From the NCBI GenBank assembly GCA_964360995.1, contig CAYHYZ010000001.1, forward strand, positions 1-64,000: a stretch of DNA of 64,000 nt. Reading direction: 5' to 3'. A program made the position numbers and the translations under genes. This DNA comes from CAYHBS01 sp964360995. GTDB taxonomy: Bacteria > Patescibacteriota > Minisyncoccia > Ryanbacterales > HO2-45-13. Under the pieces are notes generated by a model, which saw nothing but the letters and a program-made list of their open reading frames with translations, searched no databases and was not told the DNA's origin. Shown here piece after piece: positions 31,801 to 42,905 of this stretch (the stretch's first letter is position 1; every line of letters begins with the position of its first letter).

Positions 31801-34800
31801 CAGTGACTGGAGACTTCACGATTAATTCCACGGAGTTTGTCATTGATGATGGCACCAACAACGTTGGTATTGGAGATGCTACTCCTGACAGCGCGCTCGA
31901 GGTAGTGGGAGGGCTTATGCTCAGCTCCGCAGCTGCGGCGGACGGAGATCGTTTCGTTGTTACGACAGGCGGGAATGTCGGTATTGGAACCTCAAGCCCA
32001 TATGCACCCCTTTCAGTGTTAGGACAAGCGGTTGCTTCTTACTTCACTGCAACCACTTCTGCCACCTCCACCTTCGCCGGAGGCATACACACCAACTTGC
32101 TCAACATTACTTCCACCACCGCAACCTCAAGCGCAGCCAACGGCCTCAATCTCACTGGTGGGTGCTTTGCAATCAACGGAGGGTGTGTTGCCGGAGGATC
32201 CACCAACTATGTTAAAACAGGAACCGCAAACCGACTCGCATACTACGACACCACAGGCACCATTACTTCAGAAAATGTGTTTGCAGTGGACGCAGTAAAT
32301 GATCGTGTCGGATTTGGTACCACCTCACCACTCGCCACGCTCTCTGCGTCCTCAACGGATGCAGTCACTGCACTCTTTGATCAACGGGGTACTTCAGACA
32401 TCCTCCAACTCCAAGACAGTGGAGTGAGTGTGTTTGTGGTGAAGGATGGGGGGAATGTGGGGATTGGGACAACGACGCCCGCGGGGAAACTAGGCATTGT
32501 GGGGTCCCAATATCTCAAGCAATCTGCAGCAACACAAGGAAGCGGAATTCGCCTGGAAAGTAGTGGCACAGGATATGGAGATATCTATCTCACCACAAAC
32601 GGAGCGCTCATCATGAATACTCTTAACAGCCCAGGTACTTCAAACTTTATTGGAGCGCAGTCAGCGGATAATGATTATGGTTTTATCACCTATTCTTCGG
32701 ATGCGGCGACATGGCTTAATACGTACGTTACAAATACCACCGTTGATTATGCAAACTTGGTAGTAGGTGACACACAAAGTACAACCGGACTCGTTATTAC
32801 TGCAAACGAAACCGTGGGAGTAGGTTCGACAACACCCTGGGCCAAACTTTCGGTCGAACAAGGCGCCACCGGACCAGTGTTTGTGGTCGCGGATCAGGGA
32901 ACGAGCACGCCGCACTTACTTGTGGATGGAAGAGGATACGTAGGTAGCGGTACTTCCACGCCATGGGCGCAGTTCTCGGTTGAGCAAGGATCCTCTACTC
33001 CAGTGTTTGTCGTCTCGGATCAAGGAACGAGCACTCCATCTTTTATGGTAACCGGCCAAGGAAGGACCGGAATCAATGTAACAGAATCTCAACTTAGCAG
33101 TACAAATAGTGCAGTAATCGGAGTGTCAGACGCAACCGCATATGGAGGAATTTCACAGACTCCACTCGGACTTATTAATACCAACACAACCAACAATAAC
33201 TTTGCAGGGTTAGCATTTCAGACGCTCGATACGAATTCAGCAATTGTGGGGGGAGCTCGCATTGACAGTATATTTACAGATCACACACCAAGTAGTGTCG
33301 ATGCGGAGATTGCGATTCAAACAACCCAGAATGGTTCTCGTACCGAAAAACTCCGCATCACCGCAGCAGGGAGTGTAGGGGTTGGATCTTCCACGCCATG
33401 GGGAACGTTATCGGTTGAGGCGACATCAACGGGGCCAATGTTTGTCGTCTCGGATCAAGGAACGAGCACTCCATTCCTATACATAGGAGGGAATGGCAGA
33501 GTAAGCATAGGTACGACTACTACAAATAGCACACTCACCGTGTTTAATTCGACTACGGCTGACGTTACCGAAATACTCATAGATACAGGACTTGCACAAG
33601 CAAGCGTACAAACGACATACGCGCTTCGTGGGGTGGATCAGTTTAGTGTTGGAGTGCACGATGGAGACCTTGATAAATTCAAAATTTCTGCAGGAGGAAC
33701 ACTTGGCACTACTGACCGTTTCGTAATAGACAGTAGTGGCAATGTTGGTATCGGGACTTCAAGTCCGTACTTACCACTCTCTGTTGCTGGATCGGGAGTA
33801 TTTGGAGGAACGAGTACCGCAAGTGCATTTGTCGCAACTTCAACTACCGCTTCTTCAACATTCGCGAACGGGCTGAACTTAACTGGCGGATGTTTTGCAT
33901 TAAGTGGGACGTGTATTTCTGCGGCCGGATCAAATATTTGGCAGGATACAAGTGGTGTCGTAAATCTCGTTACTTCATCAAACAACGTCACTATTGGTGG
34001 ATCGTCCAATTTCGCAAAACTAGCAGTTGATGGAGATGCCGATGAAATTCAATTTTTGGTTCAAGGTCACAGTGTTCAAAATTTAGATCTATTAGTAGTT
34101 GAAAATTCTGGGCTTACCGATTTGTTTGTGGTGAATTCCAGTGGCCAAGTTGGGATAGGCACTGGTGGGCCTGCCAATGATCTTGAGGTAGATACCGGAT
34201 TATCTGGAGGTATTGATATCGAGTATGATAACGGGGCACTTAATTTCGGAGAACTCACCTTCAAGGATGCGGGAGGAGATCTGTGGTCTATTATTTCATG
34301 GCCGCATTCATCTAATTTAGCTGGTTCAACTCAGAATGCGGGAGATTTAACTTTTGGAACAACATCGCCATATTCGCTGGTTCTTGATCGGTCGGGAAGT
34401 GTGGGTGTAGGCTCGACAACTCCATGGGGCACGCTTTCGGTTGAAGCAACTTCCACTGGTCCAATGTTTGTGGTTTCGGATGAAGGAACGAGCACTCCAT
34501 TCTTGATTGTAGACGGGAGAGGATATATTGGCATCGGAACTTCTACGCCTAGTGAGAAACTCACCATTGATGGAAATATTTTATTTGGAAGCACTGCTGC
34601 GCGAACCATCAGCATACAAAAGACAGCAAGTGGCGCAGGCCAGAGTCTTTCCCTTACTGCGGGCGCAGCGAATGGTGGTAATACTGTCGGAGGTGCGGTG
34701 GTGATTACCGGAGGAGGAGGGGCAGGACTTGCTGCCGGTGGCGCGGTTACTGTCGTAGCCGGCGCAGGTTTTAATGGTGGTTCTGTGACAATAAATCCTA

Positions 34801-36392
34801 CTGGAGGATTCACGACTGCCCTTAACGGATATATTGCACTCGGTAATACCATAGGCAATGTGGGAGTGGGGATGACTTCTCCTCTCTATAAATTAGAAGT
34901 ACAAACAAGTAGTTCTACTTCATACGCTGCTCGGGTGTATAACACAAATACTGGTACTGACGCAGATGGACTACTGATCAGTTTAGGTGTGGCAAACGCG
35001 AGTAGAACAACCGGGAATTATTTTGTCGGATTTTCAACCGCTGATGGAACCGTTGCTGGAAAGATCCAAGGAGGTGCAAGTGCTGTGGCCTATACAACTA
35101 CGGGCGCGGACCTCGCGGAATATTTTCGGTTTGAAGGATTTGCGAATACACCAACATCCGGCGATGTTGTTATGCTTGATGCCTCGCAGCGTAAAACTGT
35201 GGTGCGGGCCGTATCTGGTTCTGGCGTTGCAATTGGCGTTGTTTCCACAAATCCCGGATTTATTGGAAATGGACCGATCTGTGAAGTGAACGATAAAGAT
35301 TGTGATGTAAATTATGAAAAATATAACGTACTCGTTGCGCTCTCCGGACAAGTGCCCGTAAAAATCTCAAATGCGGATGGTAGCGTAGCTCCCGGGGACT
35401 CACTTACACCATCGGACATTGCTGGATATGCGAGAAAAGCAAAACGAGGCGACCAAGTTATTGGTATTGCGCTTGAGTCTTCAGGTGCCACGGCAACTTC
35501 AACCGTGGCAATGCTGGTAAATTTGGGTCACGCGAATCTCGATGAAGGAGTTTCTCACATCGCTACCGGTGAGAGTGGATGGACGGTGGACACAAACGGA
35601 CGCATGACTGCGCGCGCGGACGTCGATATGAATAGCCAATCGATTCTTGGTGTGGCGGGGATCGTTTCTGCAACGGGAGATTGGTCTATTACTGCTGACG
35701 GAAGATTTAAGACTAAGCAGATAGTTGCCGAAACCATTGATGCCGATCGTATTACCGCCAAGCGGTTTAGCATTTTGAACGTCGCGGACGCAAGTGAAAA
35801 CACGATTGGTGCGGGAAGAATTCTGCGAGGGGACACCTCAACCACGATTTATTCAAAATACATTTCGGCGAATTCAAAGATATTTGTCACGTTCACGAAC
35901 GATCTCGGCGGGCGCTCGTGGTATATTGCCGAAAAACAGGGGCCAACAGAGACTGGTACCACAGAAGGAATGTTCCGCATCGCAATTTCATCTGCGTCTC
36001 CAGACGACCTCAACTTTGACTGGTGGGTCGTAGATACCGCAGGAGACGGAGCGACGAGTACCTCAATAAGTACCGATGGAAATGCTGGAAATGGACGAAC
36101 GTCTGGCGGTGGGAATGGAGGACAGCGCGATGCAAGAGGAGGCACAGAAGTGCCTACACCGCCTGCGACAGAAAATACACCTGTCACCGAGCCAGCAAGC
36201 GATCCAATCTCGGCGCCAACTGCAGATCCTACTCCAGGTCCCGAGGAGTCTCCGACAGTCGAATCAAGTTCACTAGAACCTTCGACGACAATCGAGGAGC
36301 CTCCGGTGAATACTGACACCACTCCACCCGAAGCGCCCGTTACTGATCCCGCACCAATCCCTGATGTACCAGTTGAACCAATAGCACCATGA
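28819..36392 (+). CDS. Giant membrane-anchored surface fibre with N-terminal helix-turn-helix (interrupted by assembly gap)
   Basis: About 2,490 visible residues plus an unsequenced gap. The N-terminal ~50 residues ('SLSELAEGTPYSAEYLSLLARQ') form a helix-turn-helix. A membrane helix at about 172-190 ('TFSILFIAVFVFLPVRDVFS') follows. Then come many repeats such as 'NVGIGTSSPYAPLSVVG', 'TSTTATSTFANG' and 'PMFVVSDQGTSTPFLYIGGN', typical of phage-tail-fibre or trimeric adhesin stalks. Near the C terminus 'TTGADLAEYFRFEGFANTPTSG' onward resembles the peptidase_G2/fibre-chaperone type end domain. The tail is Pro/Thr/Glu-rich. Bases 31548-36392 read in frame with the repeat pattern, so this is one gene, not two; the placeholder gap shifts the frame artificially. 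Confidence 0.8.
31448..31547. other. 100-N assembly gap
   Basis: Exactly 100 N inside a repeat. For an intact reading frame the real gap must be 3n+2 nt, so 100 is a placeholder. Confidence 0.97.
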
Positions 36393-36450
36393 GTAACACA
36401 CGATATCAAGCCCCGTGGGATACTCTCATTACTCACGGGGCGGGGAAGGG

Positions 36451-36568
36451 TAAAATCCCACACCACTTTGTCGATAAGAGTGCGCGATTATATGACTTAC
36501 CGGCAGCATATTACGGGCATCGTAGTGGACACACATATGTACGATCGACAAAGTGGTGTGGGATAAAA
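36451..36568. repeat. Inverted-repeat element with 68-nt core and TAAAA flanks
   Basis: Perfect 20-21 nt arms (36455-36475 and 36544-36564; TCCCACACCACTTTGTCGAT inwards) bracket exactly 68 nt, the same core length as in the element at 16392-16513. Direct repeats TAAAA flank it (36451-36455, 36564-36568). A CCCCGTG/CACGGGG hairpin lies just upstream, near the end of the fibre gene. No open reading frame inside. Confidence 0.7.
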
Positions 36569-36618
36569 CTATTGCCAAATAACGGTTTTTCAGGATATTA
36601 TTCACAAATAACACTAAT

Positions 36619-39054
36619 ATGAATACATACGCAGGATACGGCGTGAGCGAGGTATATCCGCCAGCTGGCGGAGAAGAGATCCCAGTTGTTTCGGAAGATT
36701 CCGGAGGAGTGTTTCAGAAGATTGCGCGGTTTGCACTATATGCATTGATTTTTTTGTTGCCGATTTGGTACTTGCCGCTTACCACACTTCCAGTGGAGGC
36801 AAATAAAGCGTTTCTCACTTCCGTGCTTGCTCTCGTCGCGCTGATTGCATGGATTGGCTCGGGTCTTCAGGAAGGAAAAATTACTCTCAATCGTTCTTGG
36901 GCGCTCTTCGCACTTGGCGCGTTTCTCGTAGTCATAGTGGTGTCTGCAGTGCTTGGAATACAGTCGCATGCCTCACTGATTGGGAGCCTTGGAGATCCAC
37001 GAAGCGTGATGACATTGCTTGCTGGTGCAATTGTCGCGTTTCTCATCCCGTCGGTATTGCATCGTAAAGAGGATGTGATGAAGAGCGTTGTACTACTTAT
37101 GTTCGCTTCGGTTCTCGTACTCGTTGCGTTCCTTATCAGGAGCGTACTGAACATTGAGTATATGGGATCCAGGGGGTTTAACCTGATCGGTTCGTGGAAT
37201 GGGCTCGGCGTATTTTTTGGACTGATGGCTGCATTTACATTCCCGATGCTTGGTGTGCCGTCGGAATCTCGAGCGTGGAAAGCAGCGCTACTCCTGCTTG
37301 TTTCGGGTCTCGTGGGAGCATTTTTGGTGAACTACAAAGTAGTATGGATTGCTATTGCCGCGATTGCGCTGGTGTTCTTCGCACTTTACTTTTCAGCGAA
37401 CAAACGCAAGTCCGTGCTGTTTACGCTGACGTTTTTTCTCATCATTCTCTCGGTGCTCCTCGCGCTACTCAATCCACAGCTTAGTGGAATCGCCGCTCGT
37501 TTTGGGAGTGTTGCCGAGGTAACTCCTGCGTGGCAATCAACATTAGAAATTGGAAAGCAGGTTATTGCTGATCGTCCAATAGTAGGAGCCGGCCCTAACA
37601 CATTCGGGTATCTCTGGGAATCATTCCGACCCGAAGGTATTAGTCAGACACAATTTTGGCGAGTGCGATTTAATAGTGGCGTAGGATTTACTCCATCACT
37701 GATGGTTGAAACTGGTATTTTAGGAACCGCCTCAATCGTTGCACTCCTGTTGTTGCTTGGATGGATGGTCATTCGCACCATGGTTTCTGCTGCGTATCGT
37801 ACTGCGGATGCATGGGAAGCGGCTACTGCACTCGCCTCTGCGTCTGGATTTGTTTTCCTTGCCGCAATGTCATTTTTCTACGCATTCAACTCGACGCTCG
37901 CGCTACTTATGTTCTTGATGCTTGGGATTTTCTTCTCCGCAAGTGCTCGTGTGGGAGTAGGAAAAACAACCACAATCGATTTATTTGCGAGCGCACAAAC
38001 TGGTTTCGTGGCATCGCTCGTGATGATTGTTGCAGTGATTACAAGTGTATTTGGGCTGTATTTGGGCAGTACCCGTTTTGCTGCTGACGTTGCATATGCC
38101 GAGGGAGTGAGACTCTTCAATGATGATCAAAAATTGGATGCTGCCATCAGCGAAGTTGAGCGTGCTACCAATATGTACAGTGATGATGACGGATATTGGA
38201 GGACGCTTACCGAGTTGCAGCGATTAAAATTACAACAGATTGCGCAGGATCAATCGATTAGTCAACAAGACAGGGAAGTGCGTATTCAAGCGGAACTCGC
38301 GCGCGCTATTCGATTTGGTGAGCGTACCACAGATCTGAATGCGGTTGACGCTGAAAATTGGCGAACGCGTGGACGTGTATATGAAAGCGTAATTCCACTC
38401 ACAGGGGCTGCTGATGTTGCGCTTGAACATTACAATAAAGCGAGTGAACTTTCTCCGCATGATCCATTAATTGTGGGAGAGCTCGCAAGACTGCGCAATA
38501 CTCGCGCACTTGTTGCCGCGCAGACAAAAAATCAACCACTTGCAGAAATCGAACGAGCAGAAGCAGTGAAATTACTTGAACGAGCCATTGAAATAAAGTC
38601 CGATTATGCGCCTGCACATTTTACGCTCGCACAGTATTACAGTGCCGCAGGCAAGCAGGATCAAGCACTCCAGCGCGCAGTCACCGCATATCAACTTGAG
38701 CCAAGTGATGTGGGAGCCGCATTTCAACTGGGAGTACTTGCGTATCAGTTAGAGAGAAAAGATATTGCCCGTATTGCACTGGAGCGTGCAGTATCGCTAC
38801 GCGAAAACTATTCAAACGCTCGCTATTTCCTTGGATTAATTTATGACGAAGCAAATGCAAAAGAACTCGCAATCCAGCAGTTTGTGCGCATTCAAGAATT
38901 AAATCCAACAAATGCCGAAGTGATGAAAATTCTTGAAAATCTCCGTTCCGGAAAGAAAGCGCTTGATGGTATCACCCCTCCTCCGGAGGAACGTGATGCA
39001 CCACCCATTACCGAAGAGGGAACTAATTCAAATTCCACTGCTCCGAAACAATGA
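36619..39054 (+). CDS. O-antigen ligase/polymerase-like (Wzy_C) membrane protein with TPR tail
   Basis: 811 residues. About 11-12 membrane helices cover residues ~40-490. The family's extracytoplasmic loop is 'RPIVGAGPNTFGYLWESFRP' with the following 'GVGFTPSLMVETGILG'. The C-terminal ~300 residues are helical repeats of TPR type ('YAPAHFTLAQYYSAAGKQDQ', 'SNARYFLGLIYDEANAKELA'). Such proteins join or polymerise glycans at the outer face of the membrane. TPR fusion suggests protein contacts. Its ATGA overlap with murJ indicates coupling to envelope synthesis. Confidence 0.85.
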   Translation: MNTYAGYGVSEVYPPAGGEEIPVVSEDSGGVFQKIARFALYALIFLLPIWYLPLTTLPVEANKAFLTSVLALVALIAWIGSGLQEGKITLNRSWALFALGAFLVVIVVSAVLGIQSHASLIGSLGDPRSVMTLLAGAIVAFLIPSVLHRKEDVMKSVVLLMFASVLVLVAFLIRSVLNIEYMGSRGFNLIGSWNGLGVFFGLMAAFTFPMLGVPSESRAWKAALLLLVSGLVGAFLVNYKVVWIAIAAIALVFFALYFSANKRKSVLFTLTFFLIILSVLLALLNPQLSGIAARFGSVAEVTPAWQSTLEIGKQVIADRPIVGAGPNTFGYLWESFRPEGISQTQFWRVRFNSGVGFTPSLMVETGILGTASIVALLLLLGWMVIRTMVSAAYRTADAWEAATALASASGFVFLAAMSFFYAFNSTLALLMFLMLGIFFSASARVGVGKTTTIDLFASAQTGFVASLVMIVAVITSVFGLYLGSTRFAADVAYAEGVRLFNDDQKLDAAISEVERATNMYSDDDGYWRTLTELQRLKLQQIAQDQSISQQDREVRIQAELARAIRFGERTTDLNAVDAENWRTRGRVYESVIPLTGAADVALEHYNKASELSPHDPLIVGELARLRNTRALVAAQTKNQPLAEIERAEAVKLLERAIEIKSDYAPAHFTLAQYYSAAGKQDQALQRAVTAYQLEPSDVGAAFQLGVLAYQLERKDIARIALERAVSLRENYSNARYFLGLIYDEANAKELAIQQFVRIQELNPTNAEVMKILENLRSGKKALDGITPPPEERDAPPITEEGTNSNSTAPKQ

Positions 39055-40742
39055 TGAAGAGAGTGTTTAATCTCGTGAGTGGGGAGCAAAAAGGAGTACT
39101 GGGCGCCGCACTCATGCTGGCGTTTATATCGGTGTTAAATGCTCTGCTTGCGCTTTATCGTGACCGACTCCTTGCGGGAGCGTACGGGGTATCTGCGGAT
39201 CTTGATATGTATTTCGCGGCATTTCGCGTTCCTGATTTTCTGTTTGCCATTGGTCTGCTATTTGTTGCGACCACCGCATTCATACCAGTATTCACTGAAC
39301 GGAATGCGCGTGGCGTAACAGAGGGGAGAGCACTCATGAACGCTGTGCTCACCACCTTTCTATTTCTTTTTGGTGGAGTGTTGGCGCTTGCCGCAATCGG
39401 TATGCCACTACTCATTAATATTGCAGTACCGGGGTTTACGATAGAGGCGCAACAATATGTTACGCATCTTGCGCGCATATTACTCATTTCTCCGCTGTTA
39501 CTGGGAGTTTCAAATCTCATTTCTGGTGTGATACAAGCGTCACGGAGATTCTTTATTTTTGCGCTCTCACCAGTCATGTATAATCTCGGGATTATTTCGG
39601 GTATTGTATTTTTAGCGCCAACATTTGGGATACAAGGAATCGCGTACGGCGCGGTACTTGGGGCACTACTACATTTGCTCGTGCAGGTGCCAACGCTCAT
39701 TTCATTGGGATATGCTCCGTCTTTGCGATTGCGTGTTGACGCCGATGTGAAACGTATTCTCACACTTTCTTTTCCGCGCACACTTGCCCTTTCATTTCAC
39801 CAACTGTCTTTTTTGGTATTAGTGGGAGTTGCGTCTACTGCGGGCGAGGGAGCAGTGTCGGTGTACAATCTTGCATTCAACTTGCAAGGAGTGCCGCTCT
39901 TAATGATTGGTCTTTCATTCAGCGTGGCAACATTTCCATTACTCACATCGCTCGCGCAGTCGGGAGCAACGGGTGCATTTCGAGACGCGTATCTTTCTGC
40001 GCTTCGACATGTGCTCTTATGGACGGTACCTGCTTCGGTGCTGTTTATTACGCTACGCGCACATATCGTACGCGTGATTCTTGGAACCGGATCATTTGCG
40101 TGGGCAGATACACAGCTCACCGCCGCGAGTTTGATGATTTTTAGTTTTGGTGTGGTTGCCTCGAGTGTGATGCTCATGTCCGCACGTGCATTTTACGCAA
40201 TGGGGCGTACGCGCGAACCTGTACTCTATAACTTCATTGGTTTTCTTTCGGTGCTTGCGACAATCCTTCTGACGTGGGAGATTACGAGCGCTCTGCCATT
40301 CGTAGAGCCGTGGGTGCTCAGCGCGCTTGATCTTGAGGCGTTCTCTGGTACTCGGATGTACTTACTTCCATTTGCGTTTGTCGTAGGGCAATCGGTGACT
40401 GCGGTGTTGTTGCTACTGAGATTTACTCGCGAGTTTGGGCGCCGCGTGATGTGGGAAAGTCTCAAGGACGCACTCGTGCAAATACTCGCCGCCGGGGCAA
40501 TACTTGGCGTGGTAGTGCTTGCGCTTCTGAAAGGATTAAATGAATTTGCAGATCCCCGCACCGCAGGAGGGGTGTTTGTGCAAGGACTACTTGCGGGGAT
40601 CGGTGGAGCAATCAGTTATTTTGGAGCGCTCTGGGTGTTTCGGAATCGGGAGGTGCGAGAAATGCTCGATGAGCTGCGGCGTACGCTCTCGAGTTCGCCG
40701 ACCGTACAACCGGTTGCGGAAGATATGAATCCTCAAACATGA
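39051..40742 (+). CDS. murJ: Lipid II flippase MurJ/MviN family
   Basis: 563 residues, about 14 membrane helices. The N-terminal pattern 'AFISVLNALLALYRDRLLAG' followed by 'DMYFAAFRVPDFLFAIGLLF' and 'TTAFIPVFTERNARG' matches the MviN family. It moves lipid-linked peptidoglycan precursors across the membrane. It overlaps the upstream ligase-like gene and the downstream lepA by 4 nt each (ATGA), so all three form a tightly coupled unit. Confidence 0.92.
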   Translation: MMKRVFNLVSGEQKGVLGAALMLAFISVLNALLALYRDRLLAGAYGVSADLDMYFAAFRVPDFLFAIGLLFVATTAFIPVFTERNARGVTEGRALMNAVLTTFLFLFGGVLALAAIGMPLLINIAVPGFTIEAQQYVTHLARILLISPLLLGVSNLISGVIQASRRFFIFALSPVMYNLGIISGIVFLAPTFGIQGIAYGAVLGALLHLLVQVPTLISLGYAPSLRLRVDADVKRILTLSFPRTLALSFHQLSFLVLVGVASTAGEGAVSVYNLAFNLQGVPLLMIGLSFSVATFPLLTSLAQSGATGAFRDAYLSALRHVLLWTVPASVLFITLRAHIVRVILGTGSFAWADTQLTAASLMIFSFGVVASSVMLMSARAFYAMGRTREPVLYNFIGFLSVLATILLTWEITSALPFVEPWVLSALDLEAFSGTRMYLLPFAFVVGQSVTAVLLLLRFTREFGRRVMWESLKDALVQILAAGAILGVVVLALLKGLNEFADPRTAGGVFVQGLLAGIGGAISYFGALWVFRNREVREMLDELRRTLSSSPTVQPVAEDMNPQT

Positions 40743-42514
40743 AGAACATCAGAAATTTTTCTATTATTGCGCACATTGATCACGGAAAGAGCACCCTTGC
40801 GGATCGTTTTTTACAGCTGACACATACGATTGAAGTACGACGCTTTCATGACCAAATGCTCGACATGATGGATCTCGAGCAGGAACGGGGCATTACGATT
40901 AAGATGCAGCCAGTGCGTATGGTGTATACATATAATGGAAGCGAGTATCTGTTTAATCTGATTGATACGCCGGGCCATATTGATTTTTCATATGAAGTCT
41001 CGCGCGCGCTTGCGGCGTGCGAAGGAGCGCTACTGCTGGTGGACGCGTCGCAGGGCGTGCAGGCACAAACACTTTCGCATCTTACGACCGCGCAAAAATT
41101 GGGGCTGAAAATTATTCCCGTCATCAACAAAATTGATTTGCCGCATGCAGATGTTCCACGCACGCTCGCGGAGTTACAACACTTGGGATTTGCTGAATCA
41201 GAGGTGTTACAGGTGTCGGGAAAATCCGGCGTAGGTGTAGCGGAGCTCTTGCAGGCGGTCATTGAACATATTCCTGCCCCCACACTCACCGAGCAAAAAC
41301 TCCGGGCACTCGTATTTGATTCCGAATACAGCGAGCATGGTGGGGTAATTGCATATGTGCGATTATTTGGAGGTAGTGTACGTCCGCGCGAGCGGTTGCA
41401 GTTTTTTGCAACCGAGTCTGTGTTTGAGGCAAAAGATGTCGGATTTTTTGCGCCGGTGAAAACAACTACGAAAGAATTGGAAAGTGGCATGATTGGATAC
41501 GTGGTAACGGGGCTCAAGTTCCCCGACGCGGTGCGTATTGGAGATACGCTTGTCACACAAGGAGAGCGTCAAGTGACCGCACTTCCGGGATATCGCGAAC
41601 CGTCTCCCGTGGTGTGGGCAAGTTTTTTTCCGGAGGATCAAAAAGATTTCTTTAGTCTTGGAGACGCACTTTCGCGACTTCGGTTAAACGATTCATCCCT
41701 TTCATACAAAGAATCCGGAACGGCGTTTTTGGGGCGTGGATATGCATGTGGATTTTTAGGAACACTGCATCTTGAAATTGTTGCGGAACGTTTAAAGCGC
41801 GAGTTTGAACTCGATTTTATTGTCACTGCGCCTTCCGTCGCGTATCGTATTACGCATGGTGGAGTGGTCACCGAACTTTCTGCGCCACACCTCTATCCAA
41901 AAAAGGGAGATGCAGATCTCGTGGAAGAGCCAATGATTGCGGTAGAGCTGATACTTCCGGAAGAACATTTATCCGGTATCTATAAACTACAAGAACAATT
42001 TGAACTGACTATTGAAAAAACAAACTTATTTGGACCCGGAAGACTTGTAGTGATTGGTAGTATGCCACTACGTGCATTTGTAAGGGATTTCTTTGAGACA
42101 TTACATCGTGTGACGTCGGGGTACGCTTCTATTAGTTATACTGACGCCGGATGGCGCGTGGCGGATTTACGTCGCATTGATGTCCAAGTGGCTGGCGAGC
42201 CAGTAGAAGCGCTTGCGCGTGTTGTGCATCCGGAACAGGTGGAACGAGAAGCGAGACAGCTGGTGGAGGCGCTGAAGAGTGCGTTGCCGCGTGAGCAATT
42301 TGAAGTACGCATTCAAGCGCTTACCGAAGGGCGTATTATTGCGTCTGAGCGTATTACACCCATGAAAAAAGATGTCACGGGGCATTTATACGGAGGGGAC
42401 AGAACACGAAAAATGAAGCTTTGGGCAAAGCAGAAAAAAGGAAAAGCACGCATGAAAGCAACAGGGAAAGTATCCATCCCCACAGAAACGTTTTTGAAGT
42501 TGCTCCGAAAATGA
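40739..42514 (+). CDS. lepA: Elongation factor 4 (LepA)
   Basis: 591 residues, full length. GTPase motifs 'IIAHIDHGKSTLADRFLQLT', 'DTPGHIDFSYEVSRALAACE', 'VINKIDLPHADVPR'. The unique C-terminal domain ends 'KQKKGKARMKATGKVSIPTE'. LepA is a ribosome-associated GTPase linked to back-translocation or 30S maturation. Coupled to murJ by a 4-nt overlap. Confidence 0.96.
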   Translation: MKNIRNFSIIAHIDHGKSTLADRFLQLTHTIEVRRFHDQMLDMMDLEQERGITIKMQPVRMVYTYNGSEYLFNLIDTPGHIDFSYEVSRALAACEGALLLVDASQGVQAQTLSHLTTAQKLGLKIIPVINKIDLPHADVPRTLAELQHLGFAESEVLQVSGKSGVGVAELLQAVIEHIPAPTLTEQKLRALVFDSEYSEHGGVIAYVRLFGGSVRPRERLQFFATESVFEAKDVGFFAPVKTTTKELESGMIGYVVTGLKFPDAVRIGDTLVTQGERQVTALPGYREPSPVVWASFFPEDQKDFFSLGDALSRLRLNDSSLSYKESGTAFLGRGYACGFLGTLHLEIVAERLKREFELDFIVTAPSVAYRITHGGVVTELSAPHLYPKKGDADLVEEPMIAVELILPEEHLSGIYKLQEQFELTIEKTNLFGPGRLVVIGSMPLRAFVRDFFETLHRVTSGYASISYTDAGWRVADLRRIDVQVAGEPVEALARVVHPEQVEREARQLVEALKSALPREQFEVRIQALTEGRIIASERITPMKKDVTGHLYGGDRTRKMKLWAKQKKGKARMKATGKVSIPTETFLKLLRK

Positions 42515-42517
42515 AGC

Positions 42518-42675
42518 GAGCTACATGCGGCGAGCGAAGCCGCGCACTTGCGGGCATCGATGGCACACTGATGTACGGCAGCTTGTGTAGTGATTACCAC
42601 TCCCCGCACAGGGCGCACATGCAAGTGCGCTGGTGAAGTATATTAGAGCTGCATGCGGCGAGCGGAACCCCGCAC
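42518..42675. repeat. Direct and inverted repeats downstream of lepA
   Basis: Two ~30-nt direct copies (42518-42547 and 42646-42675, core CATGCGGCGAGCG) and an inverted pair GCGCACTTGC (42542) / GCAAGTGCGC (42621). No gene is seen in 42515-42770. Could be a degenerate mobile element or a structured RNA. Confidence 0.55.
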
Positions 42676-42770
42676 TCTCTCACGAAGCATATTGAGTGTG
42701 CCTAACAATTCGCACGTTTGTGAAAAAATATGCCTTTATGGCCTAAAGATTGAGTAGTGCGTGGGTAGCA

Positions 42771-42884
42771 TTAGCGCCCTCCTGCCGAGAGTAGTGGGAG
42801 CAGGGTGAATCCAATCATGCTGAGAATTGCAAATATAGAGACAATCACCCAGATGATTTCGTGACGTCGTTTTTTGTTCTGCAT
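42771..42884 (-). CDS. 37-residue single-pass membrane protein
   Basis: Reads 'MQNKKRRHEIIWVIVSIFAI' then 'LSMIGFTLLPLLSAGGR' and stop: a positively charged cytoplasmic start followed by one membrane helix, an ideal small-protein layout. It is divergent from the FtsB-like gene with only 21 nt between the two start codons. On its strand a CATACT box ends 7 nt before the ATG, consistent with the leaderless pattern. Function unknown; proximity to a divisome gene is suggestive only. Confidence 0.7.
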   Translation of the reverse strand: MQNKKRRHEIIWVIVSIFAILSMIGFTLLPLLSAGGR

Positions 42885-42905
42885 GGTGTGTAGTATGATG
42901 CAGGC
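42885..42905. promoter_or_regulatory. Overlapping divergent promoters
   Basis: Plus strand TATGAT (42894-42899) ends 6 nt before ATG 42906. Minus strand CATACT overlaps it and ends 7 nt before the ATG at 42884. Both transcripts would be leaderless and mutually exclusive in polymerase binding. Confidence 0.6.

Noticed and set aside
28819..36392. CRISPR array among the regular repeats
   Set aside because: Repeats are degenerate, coding and of variable spacing; no palindromic direct repeats or cas genes.
36455..36564. Simple terminator for the fibre gene
   Set aside because: Arms are 68 nt apart with no U-tract and with flanking direct repeats; a terminator hairpin would have a short loop.
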